64,000 nt of DNA from Paramyrothecium sp. XJ0827 (GCA_020881915.1 JAJFPB010000005.1:1488001-1552000); one strand, 5' to 3'; counted from the first letter of the stretch, positions 25,643 through 37,171 are shown. Translations and numbers: made by a program. The notes: a model not told the origin generated them from the sequence alone.

Positions 25643-26356
25643 CTACTGGCAATCCTCGCACTTGGCCTGGCCGTTCGAGTCACCAGAGCCCGCGGGGCCC
25701 GCCGCCGAAGCAGCAGCAGCGGTGGCGGGAGCATCCTGCGACGCGGCCGGCGCCGGCGCGGCAGCGGATGGGGTCTTTCCGGGCGCGCCGTGGTTCCGGT
25801 CGACGTGGCCGAGGTCGCGGCCGGGCTCTATGACGTCGCGCACGCGGCGCTTGAGCTCCTTGGTCTCGGGGAACCCCCCGTCGACCTTGCGGTCCCACAG
25901 GACCGTCGACGACGCGGTCTGGCCGTCGCCGCGGGCGCTCCCGGGCAGCGCGTGGTAGATGGTCACGACGAAGGTGCCGCCCGTGGAGGGCTGCAGGGCG
26001 ACCTCGCCGAGAGAGACGGAGAAGGTGGAGAGCAGCTCCTGGGCGAACTGTGACGGAATCATCCGGTTAGCGCTGGGTTTGTGTATCTTTGTTAAGCAGC
26101 AGGTCTTCCATCTCCCTCTCCCTCTCTCTGTCTCTCGCAGGCACACCCCCGCACCACGGTCAAGAAGAAAAGTTGACAATGAGGAGTGAGCGATGAGGTA
26201 GTGAATGGCTTGCTATTGGGTGCATCAAGAGGGACGGAAGGGGGTCTGTCATACATATGCGGCCCGCAGCATCCACTTACACTGCGTGCAGAACTGGATC
26301 GTCACGCGTGGTAGAGCACAGCCCAACGGGGCATCCGAGGCCGTGTTCTCGGCCAT
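25643..26356 (-). CDS. Rdx-family thioredoxin-like protein (SelW/SelT/SelH type, Cys form)
   Basis: Two exons on the minus strand: 26356-26255 and 26047-25643, joined across a 207-nt intron (GTATGA donor, CACAG acceptor), giving 168 residues. The junction yields VTIQFCTQCKWMLRAAYFAQELLSTF, the hallmark of the Rdx fold: beta strand, CxxC (C23, C26), then helix. The next strand follows as VALQPSTGGTFVVTIYH, with LWDRKVDGGFPETKELKRRVRDVI in the usual last helix. The family includes selenoprotein W, T, H and V; here cysteine replaces selenocysteine, as in most fungi. A thiol-disulfide redox role is inferred from family. An Ala/Pro-rich tail of about 45 residues follows and ends in CEDCQ, a second CxxC. 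No signal peptide is seen. Confidence 0.88.
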
Positions 26357-27488
26357 GGCTTTTCTCCCTCTCTCATGCGCTTAGAAGCGGATGCTTGGAA
26401 GTCTCGATCGCGGTGATCCTGTCCCCGGTGAGATAGGCACCTGGTCGTCTTGCGAGACGGAGGAACAGCGAAGACAATGAGGACTTGTCGCGAAGTCGTC
26501 GCTCTGATGGCAGGTTTACTTGTTTGCTGATGGGCTCAAGAAAATCGAATCACCCCTCTCTGGGCAGATGTGACTCGGTTACGGGTTGGGGTTGGTACCT
26601 AATGGTACGTACGTACGTGAAATAGTAGGTATATGAACGAGGAAGCTTGTTGCGGTGCTTTGGCCCGTCTACCTTGTTTGACTACCTTACCTTGTGGTAC
26701 GGCCGAGATGCGGAGAACGTGCGGGTCTTTTTCACAAGTTCAAGTTTGGTGGTGCAGATTTGAGTTGCTTACCGCCGAAGATCCCGCTTAGAGAATCCAA
26801 CGGCTACGAAGAGAAAACAATCTTCACAGCCACCAGCTACGGGTGGGATCCAAGGAGCCTCGTCATAGTTTGAAAATATTGAGTATGTGGTATGACATGC
26901 TATGGCACAGAAGCAATAGTCTTCCTTTCACAGTGAAGACCGACCTTGGGGGGTGGTAAATGCGGCCAACAAAAAAAGTACAGGATAGCAGGGGTAATAA
27001 AAAAAGGAAGACAGTAAAGAAAATGGTGTGGGAGGCAATTACAAGCTCAAGAGCCGGCTCCCTCAGACCGTAAACTCTTGCGCGAGATTCTTCTCATCAC
27101 GCCTGGGCTCGCCTCCCCAGTTGATCAGAGTGGCCTCTTCAAAGGTCGTGATGAGAGAGTACAAAGTTGGAAAGCGAAACAAAACCCATCACACGTCGTC
27201 GGCCCCCCTCGGTCCTCTCTTCCCTGCCATATCCTGATCATCGCCACGCTTCTTGATATCATAAGGTGTCGGTCCGCTCGATGCCAGAACTCGCCAAAAT
27301 GCTGGGTATTTCAAGGCGTCGGGTATTTGGGGGGGTAGTCAATGGTCGTTGCGGTTCTGCAGTTGCTCGATTTTCTCCTCGGATCTCTTCCCATTATGCG
27401 TCTTGGCCCACGACGCCTTGTGTATATTCTTCCTCCACATCCTTCGATCGATTGAGCTGTATGGCTGCCTTGCGTGCTGAGCTGGCCT
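26357..27488. other. Intergenic region upstream of Rdx gene, 3' of G-gamma gene
   Basis: About 1.1 kb without a gene. It contains a GTACGTACGTAC run with AGGTA-type motifs (about 26596-26700) and a short A-rich tract (about 26971-27006). The AT-rich part next to 27488 probably includes the 3' UTR of the G-gamma gene. Confidence 0.5.
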
Positions 27489-27854
27489 TTACATGATCAC
27501 ACAGCAGCCACCGGATTGTTGTGGTGCGTAAGGGTCTTCGCTCTTGGGTACAGGCCCGCAAACAGACGGCACCATGTAGTCCCGCGTGCCATTGCAGTAG
27601 GTGATGATGCTAAAGATAGCAAAGAATTGTCAGCAGACGCGACCACCGAACACTTTGCGACATGACACCGCCATGTTGTCTGAATCATCTCACCTCTTGG
27701 CAGCAGTGCTGACGGGAATACGCTCTCGGTCGAGGTCCTCTCGGAGGCGGCTGTTGAGCTCTGTTAGGCGGCGCAGCTTAAGGTCGGCCATCGACTGCTT
27801 GTTCTTCTTGATCTGGGACGGGTCGCCGCCATCACGGGTTGTGTATTGAGGCAT
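27489..27854 (-). CDS. gng-1: Heterotrimeric G-protein gamma subunit
   Basis: Two exons on the minus strand, 27854-27694 and 27609-27489, split by an 84-nt intron (GTGAGA donor, TTTAG acceptor), giving 93 residues, the standard size for fungal G-gamma. It starts MPQYTTRDGGDPSQIKKNKQ and continues as one helix (ADLKLRRLTELNSRLREDL) that would pair with G-beta. It ends GGCCVIM: C90-V-I-M is a CaaX farnesylation motif, with C89 a likely palmitoylation site. By family knowledge the G-beta-gamma dimer is membrane-anchored this way and acts in mating, cAMP and virulence signalling. Upstream on the minus strand a GTAAGTTGA donor at 28325 and a TACTAAT...CACAG acceptor ending at 27949 suggest a 377-nt leader intron. 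Confidence 0.96.
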
Positions 27855-29568
27855 GCTGGCGGTAGTTTAAAGGAGCGTGGAGAAGGGAAGGAGTGTCCGA
27901 TTGAGCAGAGAAGGCGAGGATTTGATGGAATCCGATCGCAATTCGGGACTGTGGATGTTGCAAAATTAGTACGGTAATTTGACTAGTCAAGACACCAGCT
28001 TGGATGAGAAAAGGAAGCGCCTCAAGGAAGAAGTGTCGGAGGGTTCCAGAGACTCGGCTTCGGTGACGTTAGGATGGTTTTGGGATAAATTGAGTCGCTG
28101 ATGGGTGGCTGAGCTGCGAAGCTGGCGATAAATTTCGTGTCGTTGGTGTCGTCTCCTTTTTTGGGGAGGGGGCAGGTAGAGGTAATCAATTGACTCCGCC
28201 CCCGGAAAACCGCGTCGTGCTTGGCCAGCTTGGTGCCGAACTGGAGTGTCTCTGGTTCCCTCGAGGCCTCGAAGAAAAAGGAAAATTGCCGATAATTGCA
28301 AATCAAGAGGAACAGGTCAACTTACCGAACGATCGCGCTCGACTGATCGCGGGCGAGGATACAGAAGCACGGATGGGGAGGGAGGAGGGACAAGGCAAGG
28401 AAAGGTCAGGTCAGTGTGGAATGGGAAATTTGGGCGAGGAAAAGCTGGGTCAGCAGTTACCTGACCAGCCGAGCAGCATCCGCCGGGAACCTGTGGCAGC
28501 AGCGGAGCAGCAGCAGCAGGTTGTTCCAGCCGCAGCCTGAGGTACCTTTACCTTGGGAAACCCAGCAGCGCCGACAAGAAAACCGGGGCGGCCAGGGAGC
28601 GGGAGACACGCCATGTACCCTAAAGGAACGGTCTGAACTCACTACTGCGCGAAATGGCCGGGATAGGCCCTGGGAGGATCCGCTACCTGCCCAGCACAAT
28701 AGCGGCCACGCTATGTACCAGTACTGAGACCTGCGCCCGCGCGACAGAAAGCTCCCGTGGGGTTGCTGCGGAGCCCCCCCCGTTGAGGTAAAACGCGTAG
28801 GTACATTGGCTGTGGGAAATTAGACGTACCTACAGAGCGGAGAGCCGGGACCACCACTCAAAAGCTAAGGTACGGATCCGCCCAAGCAGAATCCTGCAGG
28901 TGTCGACCAACGGGCCTGGCGCATGGACCACCCTTATTACACTCTACCTATGTTTTTTGGGAGGTCAAGGCAAGGGAAAGGAAACGCAAGGGAAACAGAC
29001 GAACCGAAGGCGTCACGTGAGATCGACACTACGCTCAAAGCATACGGTAATCTGGTAGTGCGTACGTCGGCCTGTACCTGTACTTTGGCGATCGACAAGA
29101 AGCTGAAAACCCTCACTACCCCCCTTCAGCGCATCGCCTACCCTGGAGCTTTGGGGCAATGCCGTCTAATGTCGGTGATAATCCTAAATATGAGGTGTCT
29201 GTCAACTAGATTACCTATTTGAAGCTTAATCTATATCACCTGGTGCTCTGCGTACTCTGCAGCTGATAGGAAGTTCCATTATTTGACGATTTCCTGTATC
29301 CTTATCATTTGATACTTGTGCTTTAGCTTAAACCACGCGGGGTACTAGCACAACATGCACTCTGCGAACACAAGTCTCGGTACGGGAACAGAGGCAAGGT
29401 AAGGTGAGGGAGTTGTTCGATTGGGTAAAGTTCCAGAACACCCATCATTGTGTCAAGTAATTTACAATCCCCCCCCCCCCAACCCGAGGAAGCAGCTCTT
29501 AGTTGTGCCAGAGAGCACCGCAACGAATGACGTGCAGCGGTGATCAGACGAAGCTATACAATCAGCAC
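27855..29568. other. Intergenic region with probable G-gamma leader intron
   Basis: No coding gene supported. On the minus strand, a strong donor (28325) and a branch point plus acceptor (ending 27949) look like a leader intron of the G-gamma gene. CAG triplets occur near 28500-28520. GGTAC/TACCTT motifs recur (about 28540, 28798, 28826, 28869), and a C12 homopolymer lies at 29469-29480. Confidence 0.5.
29469..29480. repeat. C12 homopolymer
   Basis: Twelve consecutive C residues in the 3' flank of the Hub1 gene; length may be unreliable in sequencing. Confidence 0.9.
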
Positions 29569-30183
29569 TCAATCTCCGGTGTCAATCTCAAGGTCGAGCT
29601 GGACCCCGTTCGAGATCCCGTAATCCTCCAGAGTGATTGGATCCTTAAAGGGCCTCTCGCCTTGCCGTCTTAGCATGATCTGGCCCGGATCCCTTCCAAT
29701 GCGCGCCGCAATCATCAACTTCAGCTGCCCGACCGTGTCAGAAGGCAGACAGGGCACCGCGGTTTTGGTACCGAGACGATCGTTGATATTGACGACAATG
29801 AGCTCCTGACCAGGCGCAATGCTGGTAGTTTTCTTTTTCTTCTTGTCGTCTTTCTTGTCCTTCTTCTCGCCGCTCCCTCGCTCTCTGTCGTCCCTAGTGT
29901 CCGGTCTCCGTTGCCGCGAGGAATCGCCGTCGCGATCACGAGGCCGGTCGCGGCCCTGGTCCCGGTCTCGATCTCGGAACCTCTCGCTGTCTCGATCGTA
30001 GTTTCGACTCCGGTCACCATCTCGTCGTGGTGAACGATCGCGAAAGTCACGTCGGCGATCTGACTGGTTCCGATCAGAACCGCCGTCTCGGGGTCGCTGA
30101 TCCTTCCATCTGAACCCTCCACGTCCCCTGGGCGCTCGGCGCGGAGGAGACCGAGACCGCGATCTCGGTGGGGTGCCAGCCAT
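29569..30183 (-). CDS. hub1: Hub1/UBL5 ubiquitin-like protein with RS/RD-rich N-terminal extension
   Basis: Single exon, 204 residues from ATG 30183. An in-frame ATG 45 nt upstream would add 15 residues; MAGTPPRSRSRSPP is preferred as the start. Residues 1-128 are an extreme Arg/Asp/Ser-rich tract (RSRSRSPPRR, then many RD/DR dipeptides, then a KKDKKDDKKKKK stretch). Residues about 130-204 are a Hub1-type fold: IVVNINDRLGTKTAVPCLPS, DTVGQLKLMIAARIG, then LRRQGERPFKDPITLEDYGISNGVQLDLEI. Hub1/UBL5 binds HIND motifs in spliceosomal Snu66 non-covalently and modulates alternative 5' splice-site use. The classical protein is 73 residues and ends in Tyr-Tyr plus one residue; this one ends DLEIDTGD. 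The RS-like extension fits a splicing role and may target nuclear speckles (inference). The overlapping 202-codon frame is an arginine-codon shadow. Confidence 0.85.
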   Translation of the reverse strand: MAGTPPRSRSRSPPRRAPRGRGGFRWKDQRPRDGGSDRNQSDRRRDFRDRSPRRDGDRSRNYDRDSERFRDRDRDQGRDRPRDRDGDSSRQRRPDTRDDRERGSGEKKDKKDDKKKKKTTSIAPGQELIVVNINDRLGTKTAVPCLPSDTVGQLKLMIAARIGRDPGQIMLRRQGERPFKDPITLEDYGISNGVQLDLEIDTGD

Positions 30184-30805
30184 GTCGGCTTCGCAAGAAA
30201 TGCAGGTCGGCCTTGCCCGACAAAGCAAGGACTTGCGAAGTCCTGGAAAAATGGTTGGCGAAGTTGCACCGTTGCCTGAGCAAGTCTTCTAATGCCGTGC
30301 CAAGTTTGCCTGTTTAACACCAGTAGCACTCAGCGAGGTACTCAAGTACCCGCAGTTTACCCTACCTCTCCGGAACATTCAAGCAGGCAGGCAAAGGTTG
30401 TGCTCTTTTCTAAGCCAACCCGGATTCATGCGCCCGACAAAAGTCAAACTTGACAGGAGACAGGCTCAGTGGGCGCAAGCTCGTTTCTTCCAAGAGATGC
30501 GCGTTGCAATTACAGGGTGAATGCAGTCAAACTACAGTCGAGTTGTCGTTGACCTATGTTTGACGAAATGCTGATGTAATGAAACCACGTGACTCATGTA
30601 GTGCCGTGCGGCGTCCTAGCCCCTCATTGCTCGGATAGCGGCCACACACGAAATTGAAAAATTCCTCTTACGAGCCTGCACCAGTAACTTCAAGTGGTGG
30701 CCGAGCCTAACATCACATCCGTCAACAGGCTCGCGACGGCTCACCGAGCGCCACTACATCTCCTCTCTTTTCCCACGAGTATACTCGCAGAGGAGGTTGC
30801 CCAGT
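30184..30805. other. Divergent promoter region of hub1 and eIF3a genes
   Basis: About 620 nt between divergent start codons. No gene. GAGGTACTCAAGTACC and TACCCTACCTC motifs near 30335-30368 belong to the GGTAC motif family seen elsewhere. A bidirectional promoter is plausible for these two RNA-related housekeeping genes. Confidence 0.5.
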
Positions 30806-33800
30806 ATGGTACGTTAAGATATCCAAGGCCGCACTGCTGCTCAAATCATGTTACCCCTCCTCCATCCGTGAGACGAATATTCTGACCGAAGTTTGCCTGG
30901 ATAGCCTCCGCCGCCACACCAAAAACCCGAAAATGTGCTGAAGCGCGCTCACGAGCTCATCGGGGTCAACCAGACCCCGGCAGCTCTGACTCTGCTGCAC
31001 GAGCACATCACCAGCAAGCGATCTCGAAATGTTCCCATCGCCTCCCTTGAGCCTGTGATGCTCCTGCTGGTGGAGCTGTCCGTCGAACAAAAGAAGGGCA
31101 AGCTCGCCAAGGATGCGCTTTACCAATACAAGAATATCTCCCAGAACACAAACATCGCCACTATTGAGGTTCGTACGCCTGGACAAATCTTGTCCGCTAG
31201 CTTGAACTAACGTATCGTCAACAGTTGGTCCTCAAGAAGTTCATCGAGTTGGCAGTCGAGAAGGTTACCGCTGCACAGGCGAAGGCCGACGAGGTCCAGT
31301 CCACCATCGATGCCAGTGCCGCCCACTCGAGCGTCGAAGATCTGGAGGCCAGCGAAACCCCCGAATCCATCCTCCTTGCCACCGTCTCCGGCGAGCAGTC
31401 CCGTGATCGTACGGACCGTGCCATCGTGACTCCCTGGCTCAAGTTCCTCTGGGAGGCCTACCGAACTGTCCTTGACATCCTGCGAAACAATGCCCGTCTG
31501 GAAATCCTGTACCAGAGCACAGCCACCCAGGCCTTCGACTTCTGTCTCAAGTACACCCGAAAGACCGAGTTCCGAAGGCTTTGCGAGCTCCTGCGAAACC
31601 ACGTCCAGACTGCGGCCAAGTACTCGTCTCAGATTCATGCTATCAACCTGAGTGACCCTGACACTCTGCAACGCCACCTGGAGACGCGCTTCCAGCAGCT
31701 GAACGTTGCCGTCGAGTTGGAGTTGTGGCAGGAGGCTTTCCGCAGTGTCGAGGACATCCACACCCTGCTGAACCTCAGCAAGAGGCCACCAAAGAACGTC
31801 ATGATGGCCAACTACTACGAGAAGCTGACCCGCATCTTCCTCGTTGGTGAAAACTACCTGTTCCACGCCGCTGCCTGGTCTAGGTACTACACCCTCCTCC
31901 GCCAGTCAGCTGCCCTCGTTGCCACTGGTCAGGGCAAGAAGTCCGAGAACCCTCCCGCTTCCGATGCCGATCTCCAGAAGGCGGCCTCTTTTGTCGTTCT
32001 GTCCGCCCTTGCCATTCCTGTCATCAGCACGTCAAGATCTCGTGGCGCCATGGTGGACTTTGATGAGGCCAAGAAGAACAAGAACTCTCGCCTGACTCAC
32101 CTGCTGGGCATGGCCCAGGCCCCTACCCGCGCCAGGCTCTTCCGCGACGCTCTGTCCAAGTCGCTTCTTCAGCGCGTTCGCCCTGAGATCAGGGAGCTCT
32201 ACAACATTCTGGAAGTTGACTTCCACCCTCTATCTATCTGCCGAAAGATTTCGCCTATCCTGACCCAGATTGGCGCTGATCCTGACATGGAGAAGTACAT
32301 CCTTCCTCTCCAGCAGGTTATTCTCACTCGTCTCTTCCAGCAGCTTTCTCAGGTCTATGAGACTGTTGACCTGAGCTTTGTTGAGAGCCTCGCTCAGTTC
32401 CCCGAGCCCTACCAGGTCACTCGTGGCACTATCGAGAAGTTCATCATGAACGGTAACAAGAAGGGTGACCTGGCCATCCGCATGGCCCACGCTACTGGTG
32501 TCCTCAGCTTTGACAATGATGTTTTCTCTTCTGCTAGGGCTGCTCATAGCGGCTCTGGCGCCGGCTCTGCCGAGGCGGAGACCGGCAGCGTCCAGCGACT
32601 CCAGAGCACTCCCTCTGAGATTGTCCGCTCCCAACTCACACGGCTTGCGACCTCCTTGTTCACAACCTGCCATTACATCGACCCCAACTTCAACAAGGAA
32701 CGCATTGCTGCCCGCGAGGCTGCCCTGGCTCGTGCCAAGGCTGGTGCTGAGCAGGAGCACATTGATACCATAGCTCGCAAGGAAATCATCCAGAAGCGCA
32801 AGGAGGAAGCTTCAGAGATCCAGGCTCGCCGGGACAAGGAGAACGCCCGCCAGAAGAGACTCAAGGAGCAAGCTCTGCAGGAGGCTGAAGACAAGAGGCT
32901 GGCCAACGAGCAAAAGGAACGTGAGGCTAGACGCATGAAGGCTGAGCGTGACCGTGTCCGCAAGGAGGAGCTTAAGAAGCAAATCGCCGACCTCAAGATG
33001 AGCGACAAGGCCCTCGACATTGACCTGGAAGACCTTGATAACCTGGACACCAACCGACTACGCGCTATGAAGCTTGCTCAACTCGAGAGGGAGAAGAATG
33101 ATGTCAATGAGAGGCTGCGCATCACTGGCAAGCGCATTGATCACCTCGAGCGAGCATTCAGGAAGGAAGAGGTCAAGAAGCTTGCCGACGACTACTCTAA
33201 GCAGATCGAGGAAGATCGTGCTGCCTACGAGAAACGCAAGACCAAGACCCTGCAGGAGTCTGAGGAGAAACATAAGGAGAGTGTTGAGCTCAAGCATCGT
33301 CTTGAGCGCCTGGTGCCACTGTACGAATCTTTCAGGGAATCACTACATGAGCGTCGTCGTGATGAGTTTGAGAAGCGCCGACGTGATGCGGAACGTGAAC
33401 TGGAGAAGCAGATCGCGGCTCGCAAGAAGGAGGTTCGCGACCGTAAGCTGCGCGAGAAGAGGGAGCGCGAGGAGCGCGAGAGAGAATTGCAGGAGGCCGA
33501 GGAGCGGGCTGCACGTGAGAAGGAGGAGCAGCGGCTTCGTGACGAGGCCAGAAAGGCAGAACTGGCCAAGCTCAAGGAGCAGCGTGAAAAGGAGCGTCAG
33601 GAGATGCTCGAGAAGGCAGCCCTCCAGCAACGCCGTGAGGAGGAGGCACTGGCTCGTCGCAAGGCCGAGAAGGAACGGGGAACTGGCGTTCCTATCAGAG
33701 GACCCCCCGAAAGGTCAGAGGCCCCCGCCACCGCCGAGGGTCGCCGACCGCCAACCATTGGATCCGGTAAGTGGCGCGAGAGGGAGTCGGCCAAGGGCCC

Positions 33801-34158
33801 CGAGGACACCGCTCCTCCCCCCGCCCGCTCTGCGGCTCCCATGGAGCGGGCTGACTCCGGTGACCGTCCCTCTGGCCCACCCAGGCTCCAATTGTCCGGC
33901 AACAAGCCCAGCTGGCGCGAGCGTGAGGCTGCCAAGGGTGCGACCGGCGGCCCGGCTGGCGGCGCTGATAGCGCGCCCCCTCCTCGAAGCTTCGCGTCTC
34001 GCGGTCCTCCTATGGACCGTGGAGATTCGAACCGGGGAGAGCGTGAGAGAGAGCGGGAACCCCCCAAGTCCGAGTCGCCGGCTCCGCCTGCGGAGCCTCT
34101 GCAATCGTCTCGTGCTCCCGGCAAATGGGTTCCTCCTCACCTGAGGAATAAGGCATGA
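30806..34158 (+). CDS. tif32: Eukaryotic translation initiation factor 3 subunit A (eIF3a/Tif32)
   Basis: Three coding exons: 30806-30808, 30905-31168 and 31225-34158, giving 1066 residues. Exon 1 carries only the ATG, followed at once by a GTACGT donor; the 96-nt intron ends GATAG and exon 2 opens [21 protein letters not shown], the conserved eIF3a start. Intron 2 has a GTTCGT donor. A PCI domain occupies roughly residues 330-520 ([21 protein letters not shown] block at [20 protein letters not shown]). A long charged helical region (about 570-870) matches the spectrin-like domain. The Pro/Gly/Arg-rich tail has three Gx[19 protein letters not shown] repeats and ends [14 protein letters not shown]. 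eIF3a is the scaffold of eIF3, which binds the 40S subunit and recruits mRNA and the ternary complex in the cytoplasm. C-ending codons suggest strong expression. Confidence 0.97.
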
Positions 34159-35196
34159 GTGAGGTAGGGACATGGATGACATGCAGTCATGGTTACAATG
34201 TGCACCGGCGTTTTCGGGCTTGCAGTTTTGTGCAGGGTGAGGTAGAGGGAAGTGGAGGAGAAAGGAAGGGGTTGTACTCTAGAAGTTAGTATAATCTCCG
34301 TCCGGAACGACACCAGCACACCAGAATGGATTTGAAAAAAGTACATACGCATACACGTCACTCATCTCGCAAATTGATGTTGTTAAACTCTGTAATAAGA
34401 AGGGCCTCGAGACCGTGATGGAGCGGACATGCATCCTAGAAACCTACGGGATGATTCCTGCGCATCCTTTGGAGTCAATAGGGACATGACCGAGCAGTGC
34501 TCGGTGGTTCATCGAGGATTCACTGATCAAGGGTCTCTCGCATTAATCCAGCAGGGGACAATGCGGCATACAGCAGCCCCCTGACTATGAGGGGACAAAG
34601 TTTGTGATAGGCTCGGGTGTGGGCTCGGTAGAAGGGGTAAATTCTCCGACGATATTGATCTCTGAAGACAAGGGCTGAGGGACCCGGCTCAGCCCAACTG
34701 GAGCCGACCCGTGCCTGGAATGTCTTGGGTGCAGCGGCGCGGGATTGTCAGCGAGGCACAAGCCGGGAGGTGACGATGCCACAGAGAATGCTGGTGCCTT
34801 GCGGAACCAACAAAGGGGTTTCAGGATCACGTCCGTCCAGCCATAGCTGCCCCGTGCCCAGCGTACGCTACGCAGGAACCAGAGGAACCAAAGGAGCTGG
34901 ATGGGGTGCGTGATGTAATGGGGCGGGCCGGTGAAGAAGACGCCTCCGTAGCGATCGCGGGTGGACGAGAGCGACAAGAAGAAAAAGGTCTGACGCAGAC
35001 TGGCAGATGAAAAACACGAAAAGGCCACCGCCGTTGCCTTGCGGCTAGTTCAGGCAAGGTGGGCGAGCGGCAGGGCGCTTACATGGTTAGGGAATCGATA
35101 GTTCAGGTGAAGCGTCGTCTGAAGGGGCATAGATCCAGAGGCGGTGGGTTTCCCACGGACTGATTTGGGAAGAGGTCAGGGTCCCGGTGCCTGATT

Positions 35197-35370
35197 AAGT
35201 AAGGTAATTTGACCAGCGGCCAACGCTGTGCCTTCCCAAGAAGCATTCCTGAGGTACTATAGTCTGGGTACCTACCTTAAGTATGTCACGTCCACATCTC
35301 ATATGCATCATACTGTACGTACGTACCTGGCTTAGTCGGTACCTTACCTTAGCTTTACGTACTTAGTAAT
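35197..35370. repeat. GGTACC/AAGGTA motif cluster with GTACGTAC runs
   Basis: Within 175 nt: TAAGTAAGGTAA, GAGGTACTATAG, GGGTACCTACCTTAAG, TGTACGTACGTACC, CGGTACCTTACCTTAGC and TTTACGTACTTAG. The same short words recur in other intergenic regions and are rare in exons here. Confidence 0.75.
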
Positions 35371-36793
35371 AAGCACATGGTGCTATTGGGAAGCACGCAG
35401 CAGCTTCTCCGCCAACTCTAGAACATCACCACCTTTCGTATTGACGGCGAAGCCGCAGCTCGGCGTTGGGCCGCTGTAAGTTACTTGACCGCCGCGGGCA
35501 GGATCCGTAACGACGGACGTGCATTGGAACCATTGCCGTCATGATCATCCCTTCAAAGGCATCGTCCAGCCGTCTGGCCTGCCCGTGCACTCTCGCTCTC
35601 GCCTTGGTAGGGTCGAGTGAGACTCGCGAGAAGACCGCAAGACCGGGGCAGAGACTGATACCCACATGCAGAAAAATCGATGGGCTCGAGACCTGCATAG
35701 GTCAACCTGAATCACCCCAAGCGGCTGCTGCCCGATCCCGAGTCGGTGGCCGTCGACGAGGCTTGGTTCGCACGCCCTGTCCGCCCGCTCGCTGGTAGGC
35801 AGAAGGATCAGGCCTCGAGGGACGTGAACTTCGTCCAAGAGTCCGCAGCACCTGAGGCAGCGGCTCGCTTTTCTCCTGCGGTGGGCAGGCGAGGCTAGGA
35901 CGAGCTGGTCAAGGCGCCTCGGACCATCGCGCGCTCAACTTGGACCATTTTCGACATCTGCACGAGTCGCGCAGTGCTGCCAAAACGGATTTGGATGTGT
36001 TTGGCAAGGCCACGGCGGATCCTTGTTTGGTGTTGCTCAGCCCCATGGCCTACTTTGGACATGCCAAGATGGGCCAGTTCTGTGCTTTTTTCTTTCTTTT
36101 TCTCCTTCCCCCATATTTCTCTTCCCGCTCTGGTTGCCTGAATCCCCCTTGCGCCAACCAATGGGGCAAGGGAGGACGGCAATGTCGGGACGTTCGTACG
36201 GTAGCATCATGGCGTCAATGCGAAGGGCCTTGCAGTTGGCATCCCGGACCGCAACGTTGTATGGTTGTGACTGCATCTTGACCGGCTGCGTTGCATATCC
36301 AGACGCGCATGGGTTCGACAAGCCGGCACGTACTCTGTAGGGCTAGAACAATCCCAGGATTTTCAAATCGGGGCGGGTACGCCGGATCGCCATCCAGGTC
36401 GTCGACAAATTCCCAGAGAGATCCGCTAACACTCACCCTATCCTCCCGATGATGGCGATTCCCCAGTGAAGATAGTCTCCAGTGATAGACATGGCCACCC
36501 GTATTCTGGAGCCTTTCGCCTCGCGCCTAGATTCTGAACTCTGGAGACCTCTGGCGCTAATGCAGGTACAGTTCGGGACCTCGGGGCCCTGGACGGGCTA
36601 AGGTAGCTTAGCTCGCTCTCCTTTTCCATGGGCTGGCTCAGAGCGGTGCCCTGTCCACATCGCATCCATAGATAGAAACATTGTCGACGGTAGTCACGGC
36701 CGCTCTAGCTTGCACGCTATGGCCTCGACCGAGCGCCTCCGCCAGACCACAACCGGATCGTCGTCGCAGGTGACGGGCATTTAGGCCGTGGTA

Positions 36794-36869
36794 GCATGGC
36801 ATGGCACGGCATGGCATGGCAAGGGTAGAGAGGCACGGCATGCCGCTGCCAGCACAGCACAGCACAGCG
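36794..36869. repeat. GGCAT/GGCAC and GCACA short tandem repeats
   Basis: Five to six imperfect 5-nt GGCAT/GGCAC units, then a short spacer and three GCACA units. Intergenic; no coding role seen. Confidence 0.7.
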
Positions 36870-37003
36870 TGGTGCCCTTGAGGATCCTGCTGCAATGCTT
36901 CGGCTCTAGCCCCAGCTGAAGGCACCCGCTTGCGAGCGGGCGGCATGGGTGTGTGCGTCGAAGAGGCTTGTTCAATATTGCAACTAAGATCCTGGATTGT
37001 GGA

Positions 37004-37011
37004 CTATATAT
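37004..37011 (+). promoter_or_regulatory. TATA-like box upstream of WSC gene
   Basis: CTATATAT lies about 165 nt upstream of the ATG, followed by C/CT-rich sequence with several CAA motifs up to the start codon. The spacing fits a TATA element with a leader of roughly 100-130 nt. Inference from sequence only. Confidence 0.45.
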
Positions 37012-37171
37012 CACGGCTGCTGGCCCCCCCCCGAAAAAGAAGAGATTCATCCACACAAGCTTCAACTGACCAACAGTGTGCTCGGGACTCTTCCAGGACC
37101 GCAGGTGATCCTTTCGTCTTTCGCTCAAACACAATCGTTTCATTACATTCGTTCCACAACCGTCTTTCGCT

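Larger units (their letters stand above)
34159..37171. other. 3-kb intergenic region upstream of WSC gene
   Basis: No gene I can support. A 147-codon minus-strand frame (34585-35028) has hydrophobic stretches but no recognisable family and overlapping frames on the same strand. GGTAC/TACCTT motifs cluster at 35197-35370. A GGCAT/GGCAC repeat and a GCACA repeat lie at 36794-36869. The last 170 nt form the probable WSC promoter. Confidence 0.5.

Noticed and set aside
29721..30329. 202-codon frame overlapping the Hub1 gene on the same strand
   Set aside because: A +1 shadow of arginine/aspartate-rich codons; the Hub1 frame carries the conserved domain.
34585..35028. 147-codon minus-strand frame with hydrophobic stretches
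   Set aside because: Not recognisable and overlapped by another same-strand frame; could be a small lineage-specific gene but unsupported.
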